From: Streptomyces sp. NRRL B-24085
GTDB lineage: Bacteria > Actinomycetota > Actinomycetes > Streptomycetales > Streptomycetaceae
NCBI RefSeq assembly: GCF_001282115.1
Contig: NZ_LJBR01000023.1
Span: forward strand, 1-49,119
Direction: 5' to 3'
DNA length: 49,119 nucleotides
The position numbers were made by a program, and so were the translations under genes. How positions within the stretch are numbered: the stretch's first letter is position 1; every line of letters begins with the position of its first letter. Of the stretch, positions 18,260 to 26,747 are shown in pieces. The notes beneath the pieces were generated by a model. It was not told where the DNA came from. It was given only the letters and a program-made list of their open reading frames with translations, and did no database searches.

Positions 18260-21200
18260 CCCTCGCCCTGGAACCGAGGGCGGCCCTCACCGCCCTCGCC
18301 GACTGCACCGCCCCGTACCTGCTGGGCGTACGGCACCACAGCCCCGCGCTCGCCGCCGCGGTGCCCGCGCTGCTGGACGCCGCCGGTGCCGAGGTCGTCT
18401 GCGTGGAACTGCCCGTCGACTTCCAGTCGTGGCTGCCCCATCTCGCCGCGCCGGGCACCCACGCCCCGGTCGCGCTGGCCGGGGCCGGCGAGGGCGGCCG
18501 ACTCGGCTTCTACCCCTTCGCCGACTTCTCGCCCGAGCTCGCCGCGGTCCGCTGGGCACGGGAGCGCGGGGCGGAGGTCGTCTGCTGCGACCTGCCGATG
18601 TCCGACCCGCGGTGGGGCACCGAGGGGCCCGCCGCGGCCGCGGACGGCCGGGGTCCTTCCGCCGGGGCGCCCACCGCGTTCGCGGCGGCGCTGACCGCGT
18701 CCGGAACCGGCCGCGACGACGACGACATGTGGGACCGCAGCGTGGAGGTCCTCGCCCCCGGCTGCACCCCGGAAGCGATCCGCCGGGCCGCACTGGGCGT
18801 CGGCTGGGCGCTGCGCCGTGACGCCGAGTCGGGGGGCGGTGTGCCCGCGGTCGATCTGGCGCGTGAGGCCCACATGCGCGCGGTGCTCGCCCGCGCCTCG
18901 GCCGACGGCCGCCGGATCGCAGCCGTCGTCGGAGCCTTCCACGCCCCCGCACTGACCGTGGGGGAAGCGGCCGAGCCCGCTGGGCCGGCCGATATCGGTG
19001 ACGCCCCGGCCGTGGTCACCTCTCTCGTGCCGTACGCGTTCGACCTGCTGGACTCGCGTTCCGGCTATCCGGCGGGCATCCGCGACCCGCGCTGGCAGCA
19101 GGCGGTGTTCACCGCGGGCGGCGACCCCGAGCGACTGCACGACGCGGCCGCGCGGGCGGTCACCGACGTGTGCCGCGAGCTGCGGGCGGCCGGACACGTC
19201 GCCGGCACGGGCGAGGCCCGGGAGACCCTGCGCGTCGCGTGTGACCTGGCCCGGCTGCGCGGACTGGCGGCGCCCGGCCGCGGCGAGGTGCTGGAGGCGC
19301 TCACCACCGTCATGGGCCAGGGCGAACCGCTGGGCCGCGGCCGGGCACTGGCCCGGGCGCTGGAGACCGTCCTGGTCGGCACCGCCCGGGGCCGTGTCGC
19401 CCCCGGCACCCCCCGCTCCGGTCTCGGCCCCTCCGTCGAGGCCGAACTCACCGCACTGCGCCTGCCCGGACCGGACGACCCCGCACCGCGTGAGCTGCGG
19501 CTCGACCCCCTGCGCTCGGCCCTCGACGGCCGACGCGAGGTCCTCCTCCAGCGGCTGGCGGTGTGCGGCGCCGGGTACGGCGAACCGATCCAGGTGGCGG
19601 GCACCGGCGACACGGCCGCCCTGACCACCCGATGGCGGCTGGCCTGGACGCCGGCGGTGCCGGTCCGCCTGGACCTGGCCGGCATCCGCGGCGTCACCGC
19701 GGCCCTGGCCGCCGAGGGCACCCTGCGGGAGACCTTCCGCAGGGAGGCCGCGGACGGCGGAGCCACCAGCGCCCTGGTCCTCGCGGGTCTGCGCGACGCG
19801 GCCCGCTGCGATCTGCCCGCGCTGGTGTCCGAGCGGCTCGCCGACGCCGCCGAGGTCCTTCCCACCTGTGCCACCCTGCCCGAACTCCTCGCCGCCCTGG
19901 ACCTGTTGGAGGCCCTCCAGCGCGGCCATCTGCCCGGTACCACCCCCGAGAGCCGGCAGAGCGCCGCAGAACTGGCCACGGAGCTGATGGAATCGGCCGT
20001 GCGGTCTCTGCCGGGCCTGGCGGGCAGTGACGACCCGCAGGACGCGGACGCCCTCGTGGCGCTGGCCTCCCGGGCGGGCGAACACCGCCTGGGCCTGCGG
20101 ATGGACGACGCCCTGGACGACCTCGCGCGCCACGGGTCCCCGCTCATGCAGGGAGCCGCGCTCGCCGCCCGGGTCATGCTCGACCTGGACGACGCCGACA
20201 CCCTCGGCCGCCGGGCCGCGAGCTGGATCGACAACGCGACCGGTCCGGAGGCCCGGCAGGCGATGAGCCGCCGGCTCACGGGACTGGTCAGCGCCGCCGC
20301 TCCGCTGCTCCAGTCGGCGCCGGCCGCCCTTGACCCGCTGCTGGACCGGATCGACACGCTCACCGACCAGGGGTTCCTCCATCGGCTGCCCGCCCTGCGC
20401 GGCGGCTTCGACACCCTGAGCCCCGCCGGCCGCGACCGGTTGCTGTCCACGGTGACCGAACGCCTCGGGGACCGTCTCGACCTGTCGCTGAGCGCCTCGC
20501 CGCAGTTGCTGGCGCTGTGGACGGCCGCCGACGCGGCGGGCCGGGCTGCGGTGACGTCCCTGCGCCCGCCGCTGGGGACGGGACTGGACGGCACCGCGGG
20601 CACCGAGGACCCCGCGCGGGACGAACCCGGGCCACCCGCCGAGGCACCGGCCGGTCCCGCCCTCTACCTGACGCCGGCCGACCGCTGGCGCCTGCTGCTC
20701 GGCCGCGAGAGCGAGAAGCTGCCGCACAACGCCCGCCGTCTCGCCCACGCGCTCGACGAGCTGTACGGCACCGGCCGCGGCGAGGGCTCCTCGGACCTCG
20801 GCCGGGAGGGGGGCCAGGGCGGCAGCCAGGACGCGTCCTTCCCGACGGCCCGTGAATGGGCGGAGGAACTGGACGCGCTGTTCGGCGCCGACGTCCGCGA
20901 AGAGGTCCTGGCGCGGGCAGCCGACCTGGGCCGCACCGACGTCCTGGCCGAGCTGGACCCCAAGGCGGTACGCCCCTCGGTCGACCTGCTGACCTCCGTG
21001 CTGTCCCTGGCCGGCGGGATGCCCGAGCAGCAACTCGCCAAGCTGCGCCCGCTGGTGCGCCGCCTGGTCGACGAACTGGCCAAGGAACTGGCCACCCGGC
21101 TGCGCCCGGCCCTGACCGGACTGGCCACCCCGCGTCCCACCCACCGCCCCGGAGGACGGATCGACCTGCCGCGCACCCTGCGGGCCAACCTCGCCCGCAC

Positions 21201-21783
21201 GCGCCGCGCCGACGACGGCCGCACCCTGATCGTCCCGGAGCGGCCGGTGTTCAGCACCCGTTCCCGCCGGGAGGCGGACTGGCGGCTGATCCTGGTGGTC
21301 GACGTGTCCGGATCGATGGAGGCGTCCGTCGTCTGGTCGGCGCTGACCGCGGCCGTCCTGGGCGGAGTGCCCACGCTGAGCACGCACTTCCTCGCCTTCT
21401 CCACCGAGGTGATCGACCTGACCGACCGGGTCGACGACCCGCTGTCGCTGCTGCTGGAGGTACGGGTCGGCGGGGGCACCCACATCGCCGCGGGCCTCGC
21501 CCACGCCCGGTCGCTGGTGACCGTGCCCAGTCGCACCCTCGTGGTGGTGGTCAGCGACTTCGAGGAGGGGTATCCGCTCGGCGGACTCCTCGGCGAGGTG
21601 CGGGCCCTGGCGGGCTCCGGGGTGCATCTGATGGGCTGCGCCGCCCTGGACGACACCGGCACCCCGCGCTATTCGGTCCCGGTCGCCCAGCAGCTCGTCG
21701 CGGCCGGCATGCCGGTCGCCGCCCTCAGCCCTCTCGCCCTGGCCCGCTGGGTGGGCGACCGCCTCCGCGGAGAGAACCGATGA
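18256..21783 (+). CDS. DUF5682-like / VWA fusion protein
   Basis: An 1175-aa protein. The N-terminal about 300 residues match the DUF5682 (EreA/ChaN/Tiki-like) type: LGVRHHSPALAAAVPALL, then CVELPVDFQSWL, FYPFADFSPELAAVRWARE and VVGAFHAPAL. The long middle is helical. The C-terminal about 200 residues are a VWA domain with a MIDAS motif Asp1016-x-Ser1018-x-Ser1020 in VVDVSGSM, a GGGTHIAAGL segment, and VVVSDFEEG. In other bacteria these two parts are, from memory, often separate genes (YehM- and YehP-like). The start is GTG overlapping the MoxR stop. The stop overlaps the SWIM gene by ATGA. Confidence 0.85.
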   Translation: MTLALEPRAALTALADCTAPYLLGVRHHSPALAAAVPALLDAAGAEVVCVELPVDFQSWLPHLAAPGTHAPVALAGAGEGGRLGFYPFADFSPELAAVRWARERGAEVVCCDLPMSDPRWGTEGPAAAADGRGPSAGAPTAFAAALTASGTGRDDDDMWDRSVEVLAPGCTPEAIRRAALGVGWALRRDAESGGGVPAVDLAREAHMRAVLARASADGRRIAAVVGAFHAPALTVGEAAEPAGPADIGDAPAVVTSLVPYAFDLLDSRSGYPAGIRDPRWQQAVFTAGGDPERLHDAAARAVTDVCRELRAAGHVAGTGEARETLRVACDLARLRGLAAPGRGEVLEALTTVMGQGEPLGRGRALARALETVLVGTARGRVAPGTPRSGLGPSVEAELTALRLPGPDDPAPRELRLDPLRSALDGRREVLLQRLAVCGAGYGEPIQVAGTGDTAALTTRWRLAWTPAVPVRLDLAGIRGVTAALAAEGTLRETFRREAADGGATSALVLAGLRDAARCDLPALVSERLADAAEVLPTCATLPELLAALDLLEALQRGHLPGTTPESRQSAAELATELMESAVRSLPGLAGSDDPQDADALVALASRAGEHRLGLRMDDALDDLARHGSPLMQGAALAARVMLDLDDADTLGRRAASWIDNATGPEARQAMSRRLTGLVSAAAPLLQSAPAALDPLLDRIDTLTDQGFLHRLPALRGGFDTLSPAGRDRLLSTVTERLGDRLDLSLSASPQLLALWTAADAAGRAAVTSLRPPLGTGLDGTAGTEDPARDEPGPPAEAPAGPALYLTPADRWRLLLGRESEKLPHNARRLAHALDELYGTGRGEGSSDLGREGGQGGSQDASFPTAREWAEELDALFGADVREEVLARAADLGRTDVLAELDPKAVRPSVDLLTSVLSLAGGMPEQQLAKLRPLVRRLVDELAKELATRLRPALTGLATPRPTHRPGGRIDLPRTLRANLARTRRADDGRTLIVPERPVFSTRSRREADWRLILVVDVSGSMEASVVWSALTAAVLGGVPTLSTHFLAFSTEVIDLTDRVDDPLSLLLEVRVGGGTHIAAGLAHARSLVTVPSRTLVVVVSDFEEGYPLGGLLGEVRALAGSGVHLMGCAALDDTGTPRYSVPVAQQLVAAGMPVAALSPLALARWVGDRLRGENR

Positions 21784-23675
21784 ACACCGAACTGCCCCCC
21801 GTGGCGCCCGAGGTGGTCGCCGCCGCCGTGGAGCACCTGACCTCCCGGCTGCGCAAGAAACTGGACGCCGCCATCGAGACGTACACGGCGCTGCCCGTCA
21901 CCGCGGACGGCACGGTACGGCGCGTGCGGTGCGGCGAGGATGCCGAGGTCACCCTCACTCCCGGCCCGTCGGGGGCGGTCACGCACGCCGACCAGGCGCA
22001 GTGCAGTTGTCTGCTGGCACCGCGGTGCCTGCATCGCGCGGCGGTCCTGGGAGCCGCGCCGGTGGCCGACGCCGACGTGGTGGCCGAGGCCGCGGACCAG
22101 CCGTCGGGGCGCGGCACCGAGCAGGCCGGACCAGTCGGCGGCGAGCAAGCCGAACGGGTCGGCGGCGAGCAGGAGTCCGGGACGCCGGACACCGACGCGA
22201 CCGCCGCAGCGCCGCCCGGCCCGGCGGGCCCGAGCGCGGCACAGGTCGCCGCCGCGGCCGGGCTGTGGGCCGCGGCGGCGGCGGTGCTGGCCGCAGGAGT
22301 GCCCGGTGCGGGCGCCGTACCGCAGGCGGAGGTGCTGCGGGCCGCGCACACCGCCCGCCTCGCCGGTCTGCACCGGGCCGAGGCGGCCGCCCTGCGGGTG
22401 GTCCGCGCGCTGCGCGCCGCCCGGGCCCGCCATGACGGCCACCGGCTGGCCGACCTGGTCGCCGGACTGCGGGAACTGCTGCTCACCAGCGGCCTGCTCG
22501 CCGCGTCCGACCCCGACCCGGCCCTGGTCGGCACCGCCCGGCGCGGCTACCGCCCCGGCGGCGGCCTCAAGGTGCACGGGGTGTGCCGGGAGCCGGTGAT
22601 CTCCGCCACCGGATACGGCGGGGTCGTCACCCATGTCCTCGCAGAGGACGGGCGCTGGTTCTCCGTGTCGGACGTCAAGCCCGGCGGTCCGGCACGGGCG
22701 CGCGGCGCGGCCACCGCCACGGTCGCGCTCGGCGCCGGCAGCCTCGATCACGCGCAGCTCTCCCGGAGCGGCCTGCTGATCTCCGGCGCGACGCTCTCCC
22801 CGGACGGCCGTCTCGGCGCCGGCAAGGGAGTACGGGCCACCCCGGTCACGGGCCTGTCCTGGACGTCGGGACAGCTCGCCCCTCTGTTCGCCCGCCCGCT
22901 CGCCCAGGCCGCCGCGGCCGGACTCGCCCCGGGCGACGCCCCGGAACGGTCCGAGGCGCAGGCCGCTGAACTGATCGGCTGTGACGTCGTCGTCGTGGGG
23001 GCGGCCGGGGACCACCTGCTCGCGCGGGAACTGGTTCCCGACGGAGCCGACCGCGAGGGGCTGCTGATCCGCCTGCTGCCGGCCAACGGCCACCCGGAGT
23101 TGGCCCATGCGGCCAACTTCCGCAAGCTCGCCGCGCGTCCGGGACTGCGGCTGCGCCTCGTGGGCCGCCTCGATCCCGACCGCGCCGCGACACTGCGGCC
23201 ACTGGCAGTCGGCCCCGTGCCGGACGGTACGGCCACGCTGCGGCTGCCGCCCGAGTGGGCGGGCCACGCCGATCTGGGGTACGACCGGCTCGAGGGCGCG
23301 CACTTCCCGACGGCTGCCGAACTCCCTCCGGTGGAAGGTCCGTCCGCGCTGCCGCCGGACCCGGTGTCCGAGGCACCCCTGTGGCGGCTGCGGCGACTGG
23401 TCGAGGTCGCGGTGTCCGGTGGCCGCCGGGCAGCCGCCGAGCCCGCACGGGACGGTGCCCGCGCGTCGGGCGCCGTAGCGCTGCGCCGCAGCGGTTTCCA
23501 GACGGCAGCGGATCTGGCGGAGGCCCTCGCCGCGGAGGCGGACCGGCGCGGCCGTGACGTGTTCGGCCGCACCCAGCAGGCCGATCCGGACGCATACGCG
23601 CGGGTGTGGCTGAGCGCGGCCGTGTACCTGTCCGGCACCGAGCGGGCCCTGGTGGAGGCGACATGGCAGCCCTGA
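21780..23675 (+). CDS. SWIM zinc-finger protein, last gene of the MoxR-VWA operon
   Basis: A 631-aa protein. The SWIM motif is explicit: Cys75-x-Cys77-x5-Cys83-x-His85 (CSCLLAPRCLH), preceded by the usual beta strands about residues 45-70. SWIM fingers bind DNA or proteins. An Ala/Gly/Glu-rich linker (about 105-160) follows, then a helical and beta region of unknown fold. The gene corresponds in position and type to E. coli yehQ. The start ATG overlaps the previous stop. The operon ends here, followed by a strong hairpin. Confidence 0.85.
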   Translation: MNTELPPVAPEVVAAAVEHLTSRLRKKLDAAIETYTALPVTADGTVRRVRCGEDAEVTLTPGPSGAVTHADQAQCSCLLAPRCLHRAAVLGAAPVADADVVAEAADQPSGRGTEQAGPVGGEQAERVGGEQESGTPDTDATAAAPPGPAGPSAAQVAAAAGLWAAAAAVLAAGVPGAGAVPQAEVLRAAHTARLAGLHRAEAAALRVVRALRAARARHDGHRLADLVAGLRELLLTSGLLAASDPDPALVGTARRGYRPGGGLKVHGVCREPVISATGYGGVVTHVLAEDGRWFSVSDVKPGGPARARGAATATVALGAGSLDHAQLSRSGLLISGATLSPDGRLGAGKGVRATPVTGLSWTSGQLAPLFARPLAQAAAAGLAPGDAPERSEAQAAELIGCDVVVVGAAGDHLLARELVPDGADREGLLIRLLPANGHPELAHAANFRKLAARPGLRLRLVGRLDPDRAATLRPLAVGPVPDGTATLRLPPEWAGHADLGYDRLEGAHFPTAAELPPVEGPSALPPDPVSEAPLWRLRRLVEVAVSGGRRAAAEPARDGARASGAVALRRSGFQTAADLAEALAAEADRRGRDVFGRTQQADPDAYARVWLSAAVYLSGTERALVEATWQP

Positions 23676-23984
23676 TCCGCACCGGTCGCCCTCGCTCGGA
23701 CCGTCCGAGGCGAGGGGGTTGCCCAGCCTGACTGCCTGCGGTGTCTGCGCGGTGGCCGCGTGAACACCGGTCCGTTCCCTCCTCCCGGAACAGGCCCGGG
23801 AGGAGGGAACGGGGCGGCCGGGCGTATCCGCGCGCCACCCGAGGATCGTCCGGGGTGCGGCCGACGCGGGATGTGACGTGTTCGGCGGGATGAAGCCGAC
23901 CGCCGGTTGGCGTCCCGCACGGGAACACGCTCGGCCTGCCCTTGGTGCGGGTCACCGCGGCCGCGTCGTACGGCCTGACTGACC
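23676..23984. other. Intergenic region with two hairpins
   Basis: No gene is seen. Besides the perfect hairpin at 23772-23812 there is an imperfect one near 23689-23716 (CCCTCGCTCGGAC against GTCCGAGGCGAGGG, one bulged base). The rest, up to the end of the convergent lipoprotein gene, shows nothing recognisable. Confidence 0.5.
23772..23812. terminator. Strong hairpin terminator of the MoxR-VWA operon
   Basis: A perfect 17-bp stem (23772-23788 with 23796-23812, arms beginning CCGTTCCCTCC and ending GGAGGGAACGG) with a 7-nt loop. It lies 97 bp after the SWIM gene stop and before the convergent lipoprotein gene, so it can insulate both. Confidence 0.8.
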
Positions 23985-24608
23985 TCAGCCCAGGTTGAAG
24001 TCGAGGTTGGTCACGTACCAGGAGCCCTGGATCCTGCTGGACTCGACGTTGATGTCGAGTTGGTCCTGCGTCACCCCGGTGGAATGGGACAGGACGACCT
24101 TGTCGAGGGCCTGGCCGTCGACGTTGATCTCGGCGGCGGGGACCGTGACCTTGTCACCCGTGCCGGGAGCCTGTGTGACCTCGACCTTCGGGTCGTCCGA
24201 GGGCGGGTCGGGAGTGAACGACTCCTTGAACTTCCCCAGCGCCGACTCCATCCGCTCGCGCTCGGGCGCGTCGGCGCCGCACGTCTTCTCGCTGCCGACC
24301 CGCGCGGGTTCGGAACCGTCCGCCGGTTCCGCCATCAGCAGGCACGCCTGCTCGATGTCACCCTTGATCAACGCCGCGACCCAGCCGGCGACGGCCTTCT
24401 CGGCAGAGGACCGGTCCACGCCCGATGCCGGTGACGAGACGGCGTCTGCCGGCTCGCTCGAGTCGTCGACGGGGGAACCGCTCGCGGACGGCTTCTTGCC
24501 CTCGGCCGGCTTCGGGTCGTCCGAGCAGCCGGAAAGACCCACGACCGCCGCGACCACAGCTCCCGCGATCGCACCGACCCGTCTCGTCCTCTGATCCACT
24601 AACACCAC
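23985..24608 (-). CDS. Putative secreted lipoprotein
   Basis: A 207-aa protein with a lipoprotein signal peptide: basic DQRTRR, a hydrophobic stretch, and the lipobox LSGC. An Ser/Pro/Asp-rich linker follows (about 30-65), then a globular domain (about 70-207) with conserved-looking AVAGWVAALIKGDIEQACLLM and a C-terminal GSWYVTNLDFNLG. The layout resembles actinobacterial DUF4878/NTF2-like lipoproteins, but this is tentative. The start chosen is GTG at 24608, eight bases after GAGAGG; GTG at 24605 or 24599 is possible. Confidence 0.75.
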   Translation of the reverse strand: MVLVDQRTRRVGAIAGAVVAAVVGLSGCSDDPKPAEGKKPSASGSPVDDSSEPADAVSSPASGVDRSSAEKAVAGWVAALIKGDIEQACLLMAEPADGSEPARVGSEKTCGADAPERERMESALGKFKESFTPDPPSDDPKVEVTQAPGTGDKVTVPAAEINVDGQALDKVVLSHSTGVTQDQLDINVESSRIQGSWYVTNLDFNLG

Positions 24609-25048
24609 TTCAACAGCCTCTCTCTGTACTCTCAACTGCAACAGCGGAGCCGGGAGTTGACTCACGTCTCGACCCCGCTTCACCCTCAAGACGACCAAGA
24701 GGACTGGACGGTTCTGCTTTGGACGGTCGTTTACGCCATCAGATCGCCGGTGACGGATGACGGGTGCCGGACATTTCGAGCGGGACCGGAATTCTGGCGT
24801 CGTATCGTCTCCACGATCCGCCCTGCGCCGTCTCGCCACTCTCCTGATATGACGGGTTCTCGTACCCGCCTCACGGCCGGCCGCACAGGCGCGGCATTTC
24901 CACGTGTCCCGGTACGTCACCGAAGCCCGCGGGCGGATGCGGCGAACTTATCGTGATCGCCTCGCAACTCCTCGTCATCCGATCGGGCCGTGGTGAAGAC
25001 CGCAAGACGGGGTAACCGGATTCCTGCAAGGTCCCTCGCACGAAAGTG
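24609..25048. other. Divergent promoter region
   Basis: This lies between the lipoprotein gene (minus) and the hemerythrin gene (plus). No convincing gene is seen. It must hold both promoters. A GGGTAA element at 25010-25015 resembles the -10 of stress sigma factors, but the matching -35 is poor. The inverted repeat GGGT-N6-ACCC near 24860 is short. Confidence 0.4.
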
Positions 25049-25552
25049 ATGCCTACCCCCATGGCGCAGACACGAGACGTCGTTGAACTCATTCTCCAGG
25101 ACCACCGGAAGATGGAGGATCTCTTTCGCCAGATGCGCAGCGTCGAAGCCGACCGGGCTTCCGCCCTTCGGGAATTCTCGGATCTGCTGATCGCGCACGC
25201 TCTGGCGGAAGAGGCGAAGGTGTATCCCGCCCTGAAGCGCTACAACAAGATCGACGACGATGAGGTGGAACACGGCGAGGAGGAGCACGAGGAGGGCAAC
25301 AAGGCGCTCCTGGAACTCCTGGAAGTCGATGAGGTCGGCTCCGAGGAGTGGGACGAGAAGCTGGAAGAGCTCGTGCAGGCCGTCACACACCACGCCGACG
25401 AGGAGGAACGCACCATCCTGAACGGGGCTCGGGAGAACGTGGCCATGGAGCGCCGCGAGGAACTGGGCGAGGCGTTCATGGAAGAGCGTGAGCGTCAGCT
25501 GAAGTCAGGCTGCGGTTCGGTCGACAACGTGCGCCAGATCGTCGGCTCCTGA
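25049..25552 (+). CDS. Hemerythrin/HHE-domain protein
   Basis: A 167-aa cytoplasmic four-helix protein. The HHE-type metal-ligand pattern is visible: LILQDHRKMEDLF, LIAHALAEEAKVYPAL, a very acidic HGEEEHEEG segment and VTHHADEEERTIL. Such proteins bind a di-iron centre and are linked to oxygen, nitric oxide or redox stress. The C-terminus has one Cys (KSGCGS). Start: ATG 25049 is used, but ATG 25061 (MAQTRDVVEL) is equally reasonable because neither has a good ribosome site. It ends before a perfect terminator hairpin. Confidence 0.85.
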   Translation: MPTPMAQTRDVVELILQDHRKMEDLFRQMRSVEADRASALREFSDLLIAHALAEEAKVYPALKRYNKIDDDEVEHGEEEHEEGNKALLELLEVDEVGSEEWDEKLEELVQAVTHHADEEERTILNGARENVAMERREELGEAFMEERERQLKSGCGSVDNVRQIVGS

Positions 25553-25655
25553 CCGCTTGAACAGTCACGCCCTCGGATGATCGGCACCGGGACGCACCCG
25601 GCCGTGACCTCCGACTCACCGCGCACCGGTGAGCTCACATCACGGAAATTCGAAC

Positions 25656-25685
25656 AAGCCGGGCCCCGCCTTCGGGGCCCGGCTT
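25656..25685. terminator. Hairpin terminator after hemerythrin gene
   Basis: A perfect 13-bp stem, AAGCCGGGCCCCG (25656-25668) with CGGGGCCCGGCTT (25673-25685), and a 4-nt CCTT loop, 103 bp after the stop. Confidence 0.8.
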
Positions 25686-25745
25686 CGACAATGCCGCCAT
25701 TGCCATAGCTTGCCTATGAAAAGTCTCTCTGATCCCGGAGATGCT

Positions 25746-25775
25746 TGTGGGCCCCTGACCTGTCAGGGGCCCACA
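25746..25775. terminator. Hairpin terminator after the 56-aa hydrophobic protein gene
   Basis: A 14-bp inverted repeat with a 2-nt centre. The left arm TGTGGGCCCCTGAC occupies 25746-25759 and the right arm GTCAGGGGCCCACA occupies 25762-25775. It lies 19 bp past the stop of the minus-strand small gene and faces the hemerythrin terminator, forming a double barrier between convergent genes. Confidence 0.75.
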
Positions 25776-25794
25776 CACGCTGTTGCTCAGCGGG

Positions 25795-25965
25795 TCACCA
25801 GCGATACCAGCGTCCCTTTCGGCCGCCTGAGTCCGCGGAACGCATGACGAAGCCGAGCAGCCAGATCACCAGCACGATGACGGCGAGCCACCACAGTGCC
25901 TTCAGTGCGAAACCAGCGCCGAAGAGAAGCAGGGCCAGCAGAAGAACAACCAGCAGGGGAACCAT
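25795..25965 (-). CDS. Small hydrophobic membrane protein (56 aa)
   Basis: A short gene with a strong ribosome site (GGAGG at 25979-25975, 9 nt before ATG 25965). The protein has two hydrophobic stretches (MVPLLVVLLLALLLFGAGF and LWWLAVIVLVIWLLGF) and a basic, aromatic tail ending GRKGRWYRW. From memory, very similar 50-60 aa proteins are widespread in Streptomyces and annotated as hydrophobic proteins. The role is unknown; a membrane or stress function is a guess. It is followed by its own hairpin terminator. Confidence 0.85.
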   Translation of the reverse strand: MVPLLVVLLLALLLFGAGFALKALWWLAVIVLVIWLLGFVMRSADSGGRKGRWYRW

Positions 25966-26162
25966 AGTTATCAACCTCCGTCGCTCCTGATGCCCGGCAA
26001 ATGCGAGAACACGCAGCAGATCTACCTGGTTTCTTCACCACTCTCGCGGGAATCAGCACGAGTTTCGACAGTTGTCTTCGTCGGTGTCGTCCCGGGAATG
26101 CGGGACCATGACCACCGCGCTGTCGGGCGGACGCAAGGCACGGCACCCACAGGCAGGTCGCG

Positions 26163-26570
26163 TCAGCACCGCGTGCCGTCCGTCCACGCCGAGATCTCCG
26201 CGGCACCCCGCCGCACAGCTTCTTCCTGATCCTGGGCGAGCTTCGCGCAGACCGCTGCAACGTCGGGCACACCGTCCGCCTCCGCCAGCGCGTCATGCAC
26301 CCCGGTCTGCAGCCAGTCGGCGTGATTCCCGTCAGCCCCGGCGACCGCGACGGCGATCAGCCGCACAGCGGCCGCCGTGCCCACCCGGGCCAGGGCCTCC
26401 GCCGTCCGCCGGGTCACCGCCGTGTCCTCGTCGTCCAGCAACAGCCGCACCAGCACTTCGGCAGCCTCAGGAACCTCAGCGAAGGACGCAAGGTCGCGCC
26501 CGGCACGAGCACGTCGCTCCCACGAAGGAGACGACGCCGCAGCCAAGGCCGCCTCCAAGTCACTCATCAT
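26163..26570 (-). CDS. Small HEAT-repeat-like protein
   Basis: A 135-aa helical protein with two to three HEAT-type repeats: WERRARAGRDLASFAEVPEA, then LVRLLLDDEDTAVTRRTAEAL and the C-terminal EEAVRRGAAEISAW, given here as fragments. No catalytic motif is seen. Related small proteins are common and uncharacterised in Streptomyces. The start is uncertain: ATG 26570 or 26567 (both just after GGAG) fits the repeat boundary, and GTG 26579 has a better-spaced GGGAG. It is divergent from the P450 gene. Confidence 0.75.
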   Translation of the reverse strand: MMSDLEAALAAASSPSWERRARAGRDLASFAEVPEAAEVLVRLLLDDEDTAVTRRTAEALARVGTAAAVRLIAVAVAGADGNHADWLQTGVHDALAEADGVPDVAAVCAKLAQDQEEAVRRGAAEISAWTDGTRC

Positions 26571-26658
26571 CTCCGGCACGAGAAGACAGTCTCCCGCACA
26601 CGCTTGACGGAGCACCCCGCCGGACGACGGCGGGCCGCTCTAACCGACTTGTTTGTAC

Positions 26659-26691
26659 GCTCAACTTCGGCCAGGACTGGCCTGTTTGAGC
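26659..26691. promoter_or_regulatory. Extended dyad upstream of cytochrome P450 gene
   Basis: A two-part inverted repeat: outer arms GCTCAA (26659-26664) and TTGAGC (26686-26691), inner arms GGCCAG (26669-26674) and CTGGCC (26677-26682). The centre lies 72 bp before the P450 start, in the divergent promoter region. A repressor or activator site is plausible. Confidence 0.45.
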
Positions 26692-26747
26692 CACTGGAAG
26701 ATCATTAATCTGGTGCAGAGCACAGGCATCTACCGTTGAGGAGTCGC

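Noticed and set aside
18172..21627. Long minus-strand open frame opposite the DUF5682-VWA gene
   Set aside because: Low-complexity protein with no motif; the plus strand has clear domains and coupled starts.
24991..25015. Stress-sigma-like promoter (GGGTAA) before the hemerythrin gene
   Set aside because: The -35 element does not match well enough to support a call.
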